A DNA stretch of 64,000 nucleotides from Fusobacteria bacterium ZRK30 (GTDB taxonomy: Bacteria > Fusobacteriota > Fusobacteriia > Fusobacteriales > Fusobacteriaceae): the NCBI GenBank assembly GCA_024628785.1, contig CP102405.1, forward strand, positions 1,922,001 to 1,986,000, in the 5' to 3' direction. The notes under the pieces were generated by a model that saw only the letters and a program-made list of their open reading frames with translations, made no database searches and was not told the DNA's origin. The position numbers and the translations under genes are program-made. Shown one piece after another: positions 26,735-35,564 of the stretch; positions within the stretch are counted from its first letter, which is position 1, and every line of letters starts with the position of its first letter.

Positions 26735-28345
26735 TTAACTTTTCTTTACAAATACCGACTTCTCATTGGAATAAATTACCAGTCCGGGTTTTGCTCCTTT
26801 TATTTTTTTCACATATTTTTTTAGACAATAATCTATTCGAATGGTTTCTCCCATACCTATCTTAGAATGCTGGCTGGCTAACTCTCCTACTTTATATAGT
26901 GTCTCATCAGATATTTCATCACCGTTTGTCTTGACTATCAGATGACTTCCAGGAACGTCTTTTGCATGGAACCAGAGGTCATGTCTGTCTCCAATTTTAA
27001 ATGTAACATATTCATTCTCTATATTATTTCTTCCATAATATACTGTGAATCCATCTATCTCCGTTGTAGGAGGCATGATCTTAGCCACCTTTTTTTTCTT
27101 CTTTGTCTTTACTATCTTTTTAAGATACTTATTGGCTATTAACTCCTCCTCAATACCTTCCAAAGTCTTCTTGTCCTGGGCATGGTTTATAAAAGATAAG
27201 ATAGACTCTAAATATACAATCTCAGATTTTATAGTCTCCAGTCTTTCACCACTATGCTGATATCCCCTCTTATGTTTGTTGTAGAGATTATAGTAGTTAT
27301 CCAGATTTTCATTGGGATTCTTTTGAGGATTCAAAATTATCTCTATATTACAATTTTCGTAAAAATCATAGAGAGTCACACTTTTTTCATACCCCTTCAA
27401 TGAATACAGGTTAGCCGCCAGGATATCTCCTATCTTTTTATACTTTTCATAGGTAGAATATTTTTCTATATCCCTCTTTATATTTTTAATGGTTTTTTTA
27501 TTTTTTTTCAGTTCCTTCTCCACTACTTTAGCCAGAGTTCTTTTTTGGTTGTTAAATTGCTCTGAGTTTAATGTTTCCAATATATAGGTATCTATCATAC
27601 TGTTGATCGATTCAAATTTTACCTCTTCGTATCCCTCTAAAGGAAGGTTAAGTATAGTTCCATATTTGATAGCTCCATCTTGTTTATAGAGAGTAGGAGA
27701 TGCCGCTTCATTTATGATCTCAGAAAATTTATTGTAATTGGTCATATATTTGGCTGTAAGTTTTCCTATTCCATCTACATTTTGTATCAGTGTATTTTCA
27801 ACGAGATAACCGTCAAATTCCTCTTTGGATACGTCTGCAGGAGATCTTTTTTCAGTTACGATAGGAAATTGATATTTGGCTCCTCCCATGAGTAACCTCA
27901 ACTTATTTTCCTCTATAGAAAACTTCTTCAACAGGTCCAAGATCATAAAGTTATCATCTACCAGGATAATATTACTGTGTTTACCCATAATCTCAACGAT
28001 CATTTTAACTTTTTGTTTTACTCCCAACTCGTTGATCTTTTCAAAGGAAAGGAGTAATATCCTGTCATTTTTATACTGCTCTACTCCTGTTAATATTGCA
28101 CCTACCACATATTTTCTGAGAGATAGTGAAAAACTCATAGGTTTATCGGGAGCTACCTCTTTTTTTGTGGCTATATAACATATGGGCAGATTAGGAGTTG
28201 CTGAGACATACAAATTTAGTTTTCCTAAAAATACAGATAAACTCAGTGGTGAATATTGAAATATTTTAGTTACCTTCCTGCCTTTTAATGTTTCATCTAA
28301 CTCGTCTTTTAATTTACTTAGGGATATCCCGTCTATATATAACAT
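26735..28345 (-). CDS. rqcH: RqcH / NFACT ribosome quality-control factor
   Basis: The 536-residue protein has an NFACT-N domain (residues 1-~200) with the D94-R95 pair required for tRNA recruitment in RqcH, a helix-hairpin-helix and long coiled coil (~265-400, KVVEKELKKNKKTIKNIKRDIEK), and an NFACT-R domain (IDGFTVYYGRNNIENEYVTFKIGDRHDLWFHAKDVPGSHLIVK). RqcH binds stalled 50S peptidyl-tRNA complexes and adds C-terminal Ala tails that mark the nascent chain for degradation. Homologues have also been named fibronectin-binding proteins. Length and motifs are typical and nothing looks broken. Confidence 0.92.
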   Translation of the reverse strand: MLYIDGISLSKLKDELDETLKGRKVTKIFQYSPLSLSVFLGKLNLYVSATPNLPICYIATKKEVAPDKPMSFSLSLRKYVVGAILTGVEQYKNDRILLLSFEKINELGVKQKVKMIVEIMGKHSNIILVDDNFMILDLLKKFSIEENKLRLLMGGAKYQFPIVTEKRSPADVSKEEFDGYLVENTLIQNVDGIGKLTAKYMTNYNKFSEIINEAASPTLYKQDGAIKYGTILNLPLEGYEEVKFESINSMIDTYILETLNSEQFNNQKRTLAKVVEKELKKNKKTIKNIKRDIEKYSTYEKYKKIGDILAANLYSLKGYEKSVTLYDFYENCNIEIILNPQKNPNENLDNYYNLYNKHKRGYQHSGERLETIKSEIVYLESILSFINHAQDKKTLEGIEEELIANKYLKKIVKTKKKKKVAKIMPPTTEIDGFTVYYGRNNIENEYVTFKIGDRHDLWFHAKDVPGSHLIVKTNGDEISDETLYKVGELASQHSKIGMGETIRIDYCLKKYVKKIKGAKPGLVIYSNEKSVFVKKS

Positions 28346-28400
28346 AATTTTTACTCCTTTTTCGCAGATTAAATCTTTCTGATTTCAGACCTCTTCCTTT

Positions 28401-28477
28401 TTATAGTTTCTCCTATCTTGGGAGAAACTTAGAGTGAAGATTTGGCTTTTTCTCTCCTAATTTAGGAGAGAAAAGAA
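28401..28477. repeat. Pair of inverted repeats upstream of rqcH
   Basis: Two hairpins lie close together in the 5' region of rqcH: TTTCTCC/GGGAGAAA around TATCTT (~28407-28429) and TTTTCTCTCCTAA/TTAGGAGAGAAAA (~28449-28476). Neither has a downstream T-run on either strand, so they look like leader-RNA structure or an operator rather than terminators. They share the GGAGA(A/G)A motif. Confidence 0.5.
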
Positions 28478-28518
28478 AGAAAAGAGAGATCTAAAGAATT
28501 TTTAATTAATTTTATCAA

Positions 28519-28549
28519 AATAGGAGGAAGGTTTATCCCTCCCTCCTAC
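28519..28549 (-). terminator. Terminator of the PASTA-rsgA-rpe-marR block
   Basis: On the minus strand TAGGAGGGAGG pairs with CCTTCCTCCTA (one mismatch) and is followed by TTTTGAT. It lies just after the marR/feoA stop. Confidence 0.7.
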
Positions 28550-28559
28550 TATTATTTTC

Positions 28560-29228
28560 TTATATATCTTTCTTTACTACTACTAAGTTTTTAGCATCTA
28601 TAGTATTTATCTCTACTATTTCATCATCGGGAGTTTTTATTGCAATTACCCTGTGTGAATTAGACATTATTTTTAACTCAGTGTATAACTTTATACCCAT
28701 TCCGGCAAAGAAATTCTTGATTACAGGAGTTCCTTTTACATCTAAAACGCTCACAGAATCTCCCTCTAAGAAATTAGTGATAACATCCGGTTTGAAAAAT
28801 TCTACCTGGTTTTTAAGATTTTCCAATATTTTAGTAAATACTGTAGTAAATATTTCTAAATTTTCTGTTTCTATATTCTTTGTAATACTTGAAATTATCA
28901 TTTTATGAAAGTTATTGTGATAAGTAAGTGCATCCTCACCTTTTTTAGATAGGGAAACAAAAACTTTTCTCCTGTCATTGTCCGATCTCTTTCTAGTTAT
29001 AAATCCTTTATTGGATAATTTATTTATGGCAACTGTAGCAGTCCCCATAGTAATACCTAATTTATCAGATAAATTATTCATAGACAATGATTGATTTCCA
29101 ATAGCTTCTATAACATGAAGCTCTGTGGTAGTCAAACATTTGATTCCTTGCTTAAGTGCCAGTGATTCCGTTTCATAAAAAAGCTTAGTGAAATCCTCTA
29201 TTACCGTATTAACTCTTTCTAAAGACAT
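28560..29228 (-). CDS. MarR-type regulator fused to a FeoA-like domain
   Basis: Residues ~1-140 are a MarR winged helix (TELHVIEAIGNQSLSMNNLSDKLGITMGTATVAINKLSNKGFITRKRSDNDRRKVFVSLSKKG). Residues ~147-222 form a small beta-rich domain (LEGDSVSVLDVKGTPVIKNFFAGMGIKLYTELKIMSN..VEINTIDAKNLVVV) that looks like the FeoA/SH3-like domain found at the C-terminus of DtxR/MntR metal regulators. MarR proteins normally lack it. It follows rpe with a 9-bp gap. A metal- or metabolite-sensing role is inference; the Asp-Asn-Asp-Arg-Arg wing is intact, so DNA binding is likely. Confidence 0.8.
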   Translation of the reverse strand: MSLERVNTVIEDFTKLFYETESLALKQGIKCLTTTELHVIEAIGNQSLSMNNLSDKLGITMGTATVAINKLSNKGFITRKRSDNDRRKVFVSLSKKGEDALTYHNNFHKMIISSITKNIETENLEIFTTVFTKILENLKNQVEFFKPDVITNFLEGDSVSVLDVKGTPVIKNFFAGMGIKLYTELKIMSNSHRVIAIKTPDDEIVEINTIDAKNLVVVKKDI

Positions 29229-29237
29229 ATGCCCTCC

Positions 29238-29873
29238 TTAACCTCTTAATTTTTCTATTTGTTCCTTGTAATCTCCACCAAATACGAAAGATCCGGCTAC
29301 AAATATATTCGCTCCAGCCTCTATACAAGGTTTAATTGTAGCATCTGTAATACCACCATCTATTTGGATATCTACTGTAGAAGAGATCCCTCTTACATCC
29401 TTTATCTTTTCTATAGTAGTAGGTATGAATTTCTGTCCTCCAAAACCAGGATTAACAGACATAAGTAATACCATATCCAATTCATCTATTACATATTTTA
29501 AATTTTCTACAGGTGTAGCTGGATTCAGTGAAACTCCGGCTTTTAAACCAAGATTTTTTATTTGTTGAACAACTCTATGAAGATGAGTTGTTGATTCAGC
29601 ATGAACCACTATCATGTCTGCTCCTGCCTTAGCAAAGTCCTCAATGTATCTTTCAGGTGCGTCTATCATCAAATGTACATCAAAAATTAAATCTGTTTTA
29701 TTCCTGATTGATTTTATAATTGGAACTCCAAATGAGATATTTGGAACAAAATTTCCATCCATAACATCAATATGGATCATATCCGCTCCGGCTTTTGTTA
29801 TCTCTATTATTTCGTCTCCTAATTTACTAAAATCAGCTGATAGGATTGAAGGTGCAATTTTAATTGTATTCAT
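29238..29873 (-). CDS. rpe: Ribulose-phosphate 3-epimerase
   Basis: The 211-residue TIM barrel has [37 protein letters not shown] with the metal-binding His-x-Asp, [43 protein letters not shown] and the catalytic QIDGGI loop, then [12 protein letters not shown] for phosphate binding. It interconverts ribulose-5-phosphate and xylulose-5-phosphate in the pentose-phosphate pathway. Its position downstream of rsgA matches the common rsgA-rpe order. Confidence 0.97.
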   Translation of the reverse strand: MNTIKIAPSILSADFSKLGDEIIEITKAGADMIHIDVMDGNFVPNISFGVPIIKSIRNKTDLIFDVHLMIDAPERYIEDFAKAGADMIVVHAESTTHLHRVVQQIKNLGLKAGVSLNPATPVENLKYVIDELDMVLLMSVNPGFGGQKFIPTTIEKIKDVRGISSTVDIQIDGGITDATIKPCIEAGANIFVAGSFVFGGDYKEQIEKLRG

Positions 29874-29930
29874 TTTTATGGTTCACTCCTTAAAATTAAT
29901 TTGATTATAAAATAATTATATCATACTTTA

Positions 29931-30809
29931 CTAATATTTATTCCATCTTTCTTCACTATAAAATTTATAGCACCATAGGTAGAAGTCATATCTACTTTGA
30001 CTTAGCCCCTGGTCAAGTCCATCTTTTATACCACATTTGGGCTCATTTATATGAATACAGTTACTGTATTTACAGGTTCTGTATTCATTAAATTCTGCAA
30101 ATAAACTAGCTAATTCATCAGCTGTTTCTATTGGTGGCAGCTCTATTGAAGAAAAACCAGGTGTATCAATTACCCACCCGCCATCTTTCATTGGTAACAA
30201 CGTGGTTCCCTTGGTAGTATGTTTTCCCCTTGAGTTTTTCTTACTAGTCTCTCCTGTTTCTAGGACTCTTTCCTCCTGAAGCATGTTTAGTAACGACGAT
30301 TTTCCTGCTCCAGATGGTCCTCCAAATGCAGTTATCTTATCTTTTATATAATCTTTCACATCCTCTATCCCTGTATTTTCATAGGTTGAGATATAAAACA
30401 CCTCTATATCTAATTGTTTTAAAAATTCTAACTCTTTTTTTAATTCTTTTAGTCCTTCATCATCTAATAATTCAATCTTGTTGATAACAGCTACTGGTTT
30501 AATCTTATAATAGAAAGCATTGAGTAACAATATATTAAATCTTCCAATATCAAATTTGGGATCCAATGCTGAAAACTGAATAACCAAATAATCTATATTT
30601 GAAACCAGAGGTCTATGGATAATATTTTGTCTGGGATATACCTTTGTGATAAATCCATCTTCACCAAATTCTACCAGGTCCCCTGTAACACAGTTATCTT
30701 TATTATTTTTTTTCTTTAATATACCTCTTAATCTACATTCATAAGTTTTTTCTTCCACTTGAACATAGTAAAATCCCTTTATTTTTGTAATAACTCTACC
30801 TTTGATAAT
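29931..30809 (-). CDS. rsgA: RsgA, ribosome small-subunit GTPase (non-canonical start)
   Basis: The circularly permuted GTPase motifs are present: NKIELL (G4), the Walker A GGPSGAGKSSLLNML, TKGTTLLPM (G2), DTPGFSSIE (G3), and a C-terminal zinc motif CKYSNCIHINEPKCGI. It is a 30S maturation factor. The first ATG/GTG/TTG in frame is the GTG at 30758, which has no ribosome site and would cut into the N-terminal OB fold. Upstream in frame lies IIKGRVITKIKGFYYVQVEEKTYECRLRG, matching conserved RsgA N-termini. An AGGAGG (30819-30814) sits 4 nt before ATT (30809) and 7 nt before ATC (30806). I therefore infer an AUU or AUC start overlapping the stop of the PASTA gene. Confidence 0.88.
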   Translation of the reverse strand: MIKGRVITKIKGFYYVQVEEKTYECRLRGILKKKNNKDNCVTGDLVEFGEDGFITKVYPRQNIIHRPLVSNIDYLVIQFSALDPKFDIGRFNILLLNAFYYKIKPVAVINKIELLDDEGLKELKKELEFLKQLDIEVFYISTYENTGIEDVKDYIKDKITAFGGPSGAGKSSLLNMLQEERVLETGETSKKNSRGKHTTKGTTLLPMKDGGWVIDTPGFSSIELPPIETADELASLFAEFNEYRTCKYSNCIHINEPKCGIKDGLDQGLSQSRYDFYLWCYKFYSEERWNKY

Positions 30810-31522
30810 TATTCCTCCTCACTTTGAGTTGTAACTGTAATATTTATAACCGAGCCTGCTAAAACGTCTTTCCCAGCAGGGTAACTAATGTCAATTATAG
30901 TATCTTCAGGAAAATCATTCCTATATACCTTTTTTATATCTCCTACAACCAGCTTTTTTTGCCTAAGAATCTTTTCACCTTCTCCCAATGAAAATCCCAG
31001 GATATCCGGCATTCTGATATTTTTTATCTGGCTGACGTTGATCAATAGAGAGACTGAACTACCACGGGAAACTGAACTACCTTCCGAAGGATCAGTTCCT
31101 ATAACTCTATTATTCATATAACCTTCCATAGTATGGGAGATTCTGTCTACTTTGATCCCCATATCACTTAGGATAACTCTGGCATCCTGCATATTTTTCC
31201 CCTTTAAATCGGGTAAAATGACTGTATCCATTCCCTTACTTATCCAGATTTTTATAGGTCTGCCTTTCTTTATATGTTTTGGCGGTACAGGCAGCTGAGA
31301 GTAGATCTCGCCTTTTTTCAATTCAGAATAATGTTCTCCCATATCAACTAATTTAAATTCTGATCCTACCAACACTTTGGCTTCCTCAACTGTAAGACCT
31401 TTTAAATTTGGTGTCTCATATAAATAGTCATGAAAGAAAAACTTTAACCCCACATTCCCGGCAAGAAATATCCCGGCTATAATTGCTAAACTACTTATTG
31501 TAATAACTATTTTTTTATTCAT
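30809..31522 (-). CDS. Membrane-anchored PASTA-domain protein
   Basis: The ATG at 31522 (AAGGAGTCATAAA upstream) gives a 237-residue protein with one N-terminal transmembrane helix (KIVITISSLAIIAGIFLAGNVGLKFFF) and three PASTA repeats (starting near PNLKGLTVEEA, VILPDLKGKNMQDARVIL and IRMPDILGFSLGEGEKIL), each ending in a P-x-G-x-x-V/I motif. PASTA domains bind muropeptides in PrkC-type kinases and PBPs, but no kinase or transpeptidase domain is present here. In many bacteria prkC precedes rsgA, so this may be a kinase-less counterpart at the same locus. Its stop overlaps the inferred rsgA start. Confidence 0.85.
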   Translation of the reverse strand: MNKKIVITISSLAIIAGIFLAGNVGLKFFFHDYLYETPNLKGLTVEEAKVLVGSEFKLVDMGEHYSELKKGEIYSQLPVPPKHIKKGRPIKIWISKGMDTVILPDLKGKNMQDARVILSDMGIKVDRISHTMEGYMNNRVIGTDPSEGSSVSRGSSVSLLINVSQIKNIRMPDILGFSLGEGEKILRQKKLVVGDIKKVYRNDFPEDTIIDISYPAGKDVLAGSVINITVTTQSEEE

Positions 31523-31710
31523 TTTATGACTCCTTAATATCACTATAAATTTCTCCCTAAATAGTAACATAGATATAGTTAAATATCAATTATACTACAA
31601 CTTATCATAGGAATTCAGAGGAGGGTTCAAAATTAAAATAAAAAATTTCACATATATAAAATAAGTGGGGTATAATCTGTTTAGATAATACAAAATTAGG
31701 AGGATGATTT

Positions 31711-33654
31711 ATGCAGTTAAACTACAAAAAGCTGGATGAAAGATTTATAGATGAACTCAATGAAAGAATAATTTCAGTTGAGGGTGCTATTGAGGAGTTA
31801 TTAAAAATAAAAGATAAAACATACGATAATTTCTTCGACGTAATGGAACACCTTTTGGATGACGTTGAAAAACTTTCATTTCCACTACAGATTGAAATCT
31901 CAACAAATATTACAGACTTAGGAAAGAAGACATATGAGGAGTATATCCCTATTATGAATGAATTCACTTCTAAACTAAGCCAGAATGAAGAGGTTGCTAA
32001 CTCTATCATAAAAATTTATGAAACTGAAGATTTAAGTGATGTAAGAAAAAGAATATTAGAAAAACAAATATTATCATTTAAGTCCAGCGGTATTGGCTTA
32101 GATCAAAAAAGCAAGGAGAAGATCAAATCCATCAATTTAGAATTAGCCAAATTAGGAAATGATTTCAGCCAAAATATAACTGATGCTACAAATGGATATG
32201 AATTAATTATAGAGGATGAAAAAGTTCTTTCTGAATTTTCTGAGATAGATAAAAAATCTGCTGAGATAGAAAATGGAAAATGGAAATTTACCCTTCACGG
32301 GCCATCCCTTACTACATTTTTAAAATATTGTAATGACAGAACATTAAGGGAAAAACTATATAAAGCTTCTGCCACAAAGGCTCCTCAAAATGAAGAACTC
32401 ATTGAGAAAATTTTAAACTTGAGGGATGAAAAAGCTAAAATTTTAGGTTATGAAAATTACAGGGAACTATCTATTGCCTCAAAAACTGCAAATAACGCTT
32501 TAGAAGTTATAGATTTCTTGACAGAATTAGGTAAGGAAGCTCTGCCAAAGGCTGTGGAGGAGATCGAAGAATTAAAGAGTTTCGCAAAAGAAAAATTAAG
32601 CTATGAAACTGTAGAGATCTATGACTACGCATACCTTTCTAGAAAATTAAAGGAGATAAAATATAATTTTGATCCCAGTGAAGTGAAACCATATTTTGAG
32701 AAAAACAAGGTAGTTTCCGGGATGTTCCAATTTTTAGATAATATCTTTAATTTAAAAGCTAAACAGATAGAGGATACAAAATTATGGAATGACAAAGCTT
32801 TAGTCTTTGAATTAGAAAGAAATGGAGTACTTTTAGGGAATTTAATCATGGATTTAGAAACCAATGAGAATAAGAGGGGAGGAGCTTGGGCAGACAGCTG
32901 GATTACAAGCTACACTAAGGACGGTGTCCGTGTTCCTGCAACAGGAATAATCGTTTGCAATTTCCCTCCTAGTAAGGATGGAGTCCCATCACTATTAGAT
33001 CATTCAGATGTAGTAACACTATTCCATGAGATGGGACATGCTCTTCATCTTATCACTTCTAAAACAAAGGAGATCTCTGCTTCTGGATTTAACGGAACTG
33101 AATGGGATGTAGTAGAATATCCGTCTCAATGGCTGCAGGAATTTGCTAATAACAAGGAGATTATAAAGACATTTGGAATTCACTATGAGACCGGTGAAGT
33201 TATCTCCGATGAATTGATTCAAAAAGTATTAGATTCTTTAAATTATGGGCAGGGATATGGAAATAACAGACAGGTTGAATTCGGGTTATTTGATCTGATG
33301 ATCTATGATGATGCATACTCTAAAAAGCAGGTTCAGGAAAAATTAGATGAAGTCAGAAAGATGGTTTCAGTAATAAAAACACCAGAGTACAATAAGTTCC
33401 AATGTTCATTCAGTCATATATTTGCAGGTGGATATGGAGCAGGTTATTATTCATATAAATGGGCTGAAGTACTTTCAGCTGACAGTTATATAGAGATGAC
33501 TAAGGATGGCAATATAGATAAGCAGCTGGCCAATAACTTTTTCGATAACCTCTTATCACTTGGAGGATCGGTAAATATGAAAGAAAGTTTTGTTAATGTT
33601 CACGGGAGACAGCCAGACCCTAAGGCATTGTTAAAACTTACAGGAATATTGTAA
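31711..33654 (+). CDS. M3-family oligopeptidase (oligopeptidase A-like)
   Basis: A 647-residue soluble metallopeptidase. The zinc site is HEMGHALH (His439, Glu440, His443), preceded by SLLDHSDVVTLF and followed by the third ligand region GTEWDVVEYPSQWLQEFA. The C-terminal FSHIFAGGYGAGYYSYKWAEVLSADSY block is the substrate-binding segment of thimet/oligopeptidase A enzymes. It lacks a signal peptide and should clip short peptides in the cytoplasm. Monocistronic, with a strong terminator after it. Confidence 0.93.
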   Translation: MQLNYKKLDERFIDELNERIISVEGAIEELLKIKDKTYDNFFDVMEHLLDDVEKLSFPLQIEISTNITDLGKKTYEEYIPIMNEFTSKLSQNEEVANSIIKIYETEDLSDVRKRILEKQILSFKSSGIGLDQKSKEKIKSINLELAKLGNDFSQNITDATNGYELIIEDEKVLSEFSEIDKKSAEIENGKWKFTLHGPSLTTFLKYCNDRTLREKLYKASATKAPQNEELIEKILNLRDEKAKILGYENYRELSIASKTANNALEVIDFLTELGKEALPKAVEEIEELKSFAKEKLSYETVEIYDYAYLSRKLKEIKYNFDPSEVKPYFEKNKVVSGMFQFLDNIFNLKAKQIEDTKLWNDKALVFELERNGVLLGNLIMDLETNENKRGGAWADSWITSYTKDGVRVPATGIIVCNFPPSKDGVPSLLDHSDVVTLFHEMGHALHLITSKTKEISASGFNGTEWDVVEYPSQWLQEFANNKEIIKTFGIHYETGEVISDELIQKVLDSLNYGQGYGNNRQVEFGLFDLMIYDDAYSKKQVQEKLDEVRKMVSVIKTPEYNKFQCSFSHIFAGGYGAGYYSYKWAEVLSADSYIEMTKDGNIDKQLANNFFDNLLSLGGSVNMKESFVNVHGRQPDPKALLKLTGIL

Positions 33655-33672
33655 GGTAGGTTTAAATAACTA

Positions 33673-33720
33673 AAAAACCCTAGGAGGAAGAGTACATATA
33701 CTCTTCCTCCTAGGGTTTTT
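33673..33720. terminator. Long bidirectional terminator
   Basis: AAAAACCCTAGGAGGAAGAG and CTCTTCCTCCTAGGGTTTTT form a perfect 20-bp stem around TACATATA between converging genes. Confidence 0.95.
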
Positions 33721-33734
33721 AACTTCACCTTGCC

Positions 33735-34898
33735 TTATTCTGCCAACCTATAGATGTTCACAATGTCTTCCTGAGTTAATTTAACAAAACTACCCAGGGT
33801 TCCATTTTCTGTAGCTTTGGCTGCCATCTCCTCAAATTTCTCCCCATCTATATCTGCCTGTGATAATCTAGTAGGCATATCAATAGATGTAAAGAACTCC
33901 TCGGTTCTCTTGATCCCTTCCAAAATTGTAGCTTCTGGATCATTAAAATTCATATCTACATTCCACACACGGGTAGCATACTGTACAAACCTATCCATAT
34001 TAGTTTTATACACATATTTCATCCATGCTGGGAATATAATAGCCAGCCCTGCTCCATGGGTAATATCATAGATACCGCTCAATTCATGCTCTATTCCGTG
34101 AGAGGCCCAGTCAGATTCACGCCCCATATCGAGAAGGCTGTTATGAGCTATCGTTGAAGAGATCATGATCTCAGCACGGGCATTGTAGTCTTCTGGAAAA
34201 TCTAAGGCTTTAGGAGTATTTAAAATAACTGTTTTTAATACCGCTTCTGATAACCTATCTGTTAATTCTACATGTTTTTCATTGGTAAAGTATCTTTCTA
34301 AAACATGAGCCATAATATCTACTGCACCTGCTGCTGTCTGATAACTAGGCAAAGTATATGTAACTTCAGGATTCATGATCGCAAATTTGGGTCTGATTAT
34401 ATTTCCGCCGAATGATTTCTTATACCACCCATCTTCATTTGTAATAACACTACCACTGCTAGCTTCACTTCCTGCTGCAGGAATTGTCAAAACCACTCCT
34501 AATGGTAAAGTTTTAGATACTACAGCTTTCCCCTCAAAGAAATCCCATACATCTCCATCATATTCTACACCTGCACCAATTGCTTTAGCTGAGTCAATGG
34601 CACTTCCACCTCCCACAGCCAGGATAAAGTCTATATTATTATCTTTACAAATTTTTATTCCCTCTCTTACCATGGATAATCTAGGATTTGGCAATACTCC
34701 TCCTAACTCAAATATTTCTATACCTTCATCTGTTAAGTTTTTTACTATTTTTTCATAGAGACCGAATTTTTTAATACTGGTCCCCCCATAATGAAGTAAT
34801 ACTTTTTTTCCATATTCAGATACTTTCTTCCCGACCTGTGCTTCTACATCCTTACCAAAAATTATCTCTGTTGTATTCTGAAAATTAAAATTTAACAT
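33735..34898 (-). CDS. Iron-containing alcohol dehydrogenase (BdhA/YqhD-like)
   Basis: The 387-residue enzyme starts NFNFQNTTEIIFGKDVE and has the NAD(P)-binding VLLHYGGTSIKKFGLY and LAVGGGSAIDSAKAIGAG motifs. The metal site falls around VDIMAHVLERYF, SHGIEHELSGIYDITHGAGLAI (three His ligands plus Asp). This is the group III iron ADH family including butanol dehydrogenases, which reduce aldehydes to alcohols with NAD(P)H. It suits a fermentative anaerobe. Monocistronic or first of a unit with no downstream partner. Confidence 0.92.
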   Translation of the reverse strand: MLNFNFQNTTEIIFGKDVEAQVGKKVSEYGKKVLLHYGGTSIKKFGLYEKIVKNLTDEGIEIFELGGVLPNPRLSMVREGIKICKDNNIDFILAVGGGSAIDSAKAIGAGVEYDGDVWDFFEGKAVVSKTLPLGVVLTIPAAGSEASSGSVITNEDGWYKKSFGGNIIRPKFAIMNPEVTYTLPSYQTAAGAVDIMAHVLERYFTNEKHVELTDRLSEAVLKTVILNTPKALDFPEDYNARAEIMISSTIAHNSLLDMGRESDWASHGIEHELSGIYDITHGAGLAIIFPAWMKYVYKTNMDRFVQYATRVWNVDMNFNDPEATILEGIKRTEEFFTSIDMPTRLSQADIDGEKFEEMAAKATENGTLGSFVKLTQEDIVNIYRLAE

Positions 34899-34923
34899 AC
34901 TTCCCCCTTTATAAATATAGTAA

Positions 34924-35463
34924 CTACCTTGCTATTTTTTTTATAGATCTCAAAAGTTCCTTGTTCTCATATATAATTTTAAATTTATCTTTTAACCAAT
35001 TTAATTCAGTATCTGAAACCCCTAGATTTATCTTTATAAAGTCTCCGATCTTTTTTTCTTCCTCTGGCAGCAACTGTATTCTGGTAGAATTATTGATCTC
35101 CTCAATAGTTCCCTTCCCTTCAAAATAAGAGAGCAGTTTTTTCCAATTTGACATACTGTCAACCTTCCTAAGGAGCATAACACAGGTAAAATTTAATTCA
35201 GGAATCTCCTGGTACCCTCTTTTTTTTAAAAACTTTAATATCTCTTCATTTTTTTGAGTATGAAAAAGCAGCTCTCCACTTTTTTTGGTATTCATAATTT
35301 TAGGCATCTTATTAGTTTTGCCTTCCATCTTTAGGTACTTAGAAAGAGGTACTATCTTCGTCTCCAAATAAAAGTTCACAGCAAACTCATTGAAACTCTG
35401 AGATTCCGGTATCTCCCCACTAGCTATAATCTTTATCATTTCATCTATTTTTTCAAAATTTAC
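34924..35463 (-). CDS. Unknown protein next to the helicase-S24 fusion
   Basis: A GTG start at 35466 or the following codon is supported by AAGGAG 9 bp upstream; the frame ends at 34924. The ~180-residue product is soluble and highly charged, with Lys-rich segments (YLKMEGKTNKMPKIMNTKKSGEL) and a helical C-terminus (SDTELNWLKDKFKIIYENKELLRSIKKIA). I recognise no domain. It lies ~100 bp downstream of the large helicase gene on the same strand and could be its partner. Confidence 0.7.
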   Translation of the reverse strand, partial: VNFEKIDEMIKIIASGEIPESQSFNEFAVNFYLETKIVPLSKYLKMEGKTNKMPKIMNTKKSGELLFHTQKNEEILKFLKKRGYQEIPELNFTCVMLLRKVDSMSNWKKLLSYFEGKGTIEEINNSTRIQLLPEEEKKIGDFIKINLGVSDTELNWLKDKFKIIYENKELLRSIKKIAR

Positions 35464-35564
35464 CACACTTAATCACTCCTTTATTCACTAATTCAAACCC
35501 CTGTATTTTCTCTTCCTTATCTGCGTATACACACTATCCGCGTTCTATTTTTTATCAGTTATTC

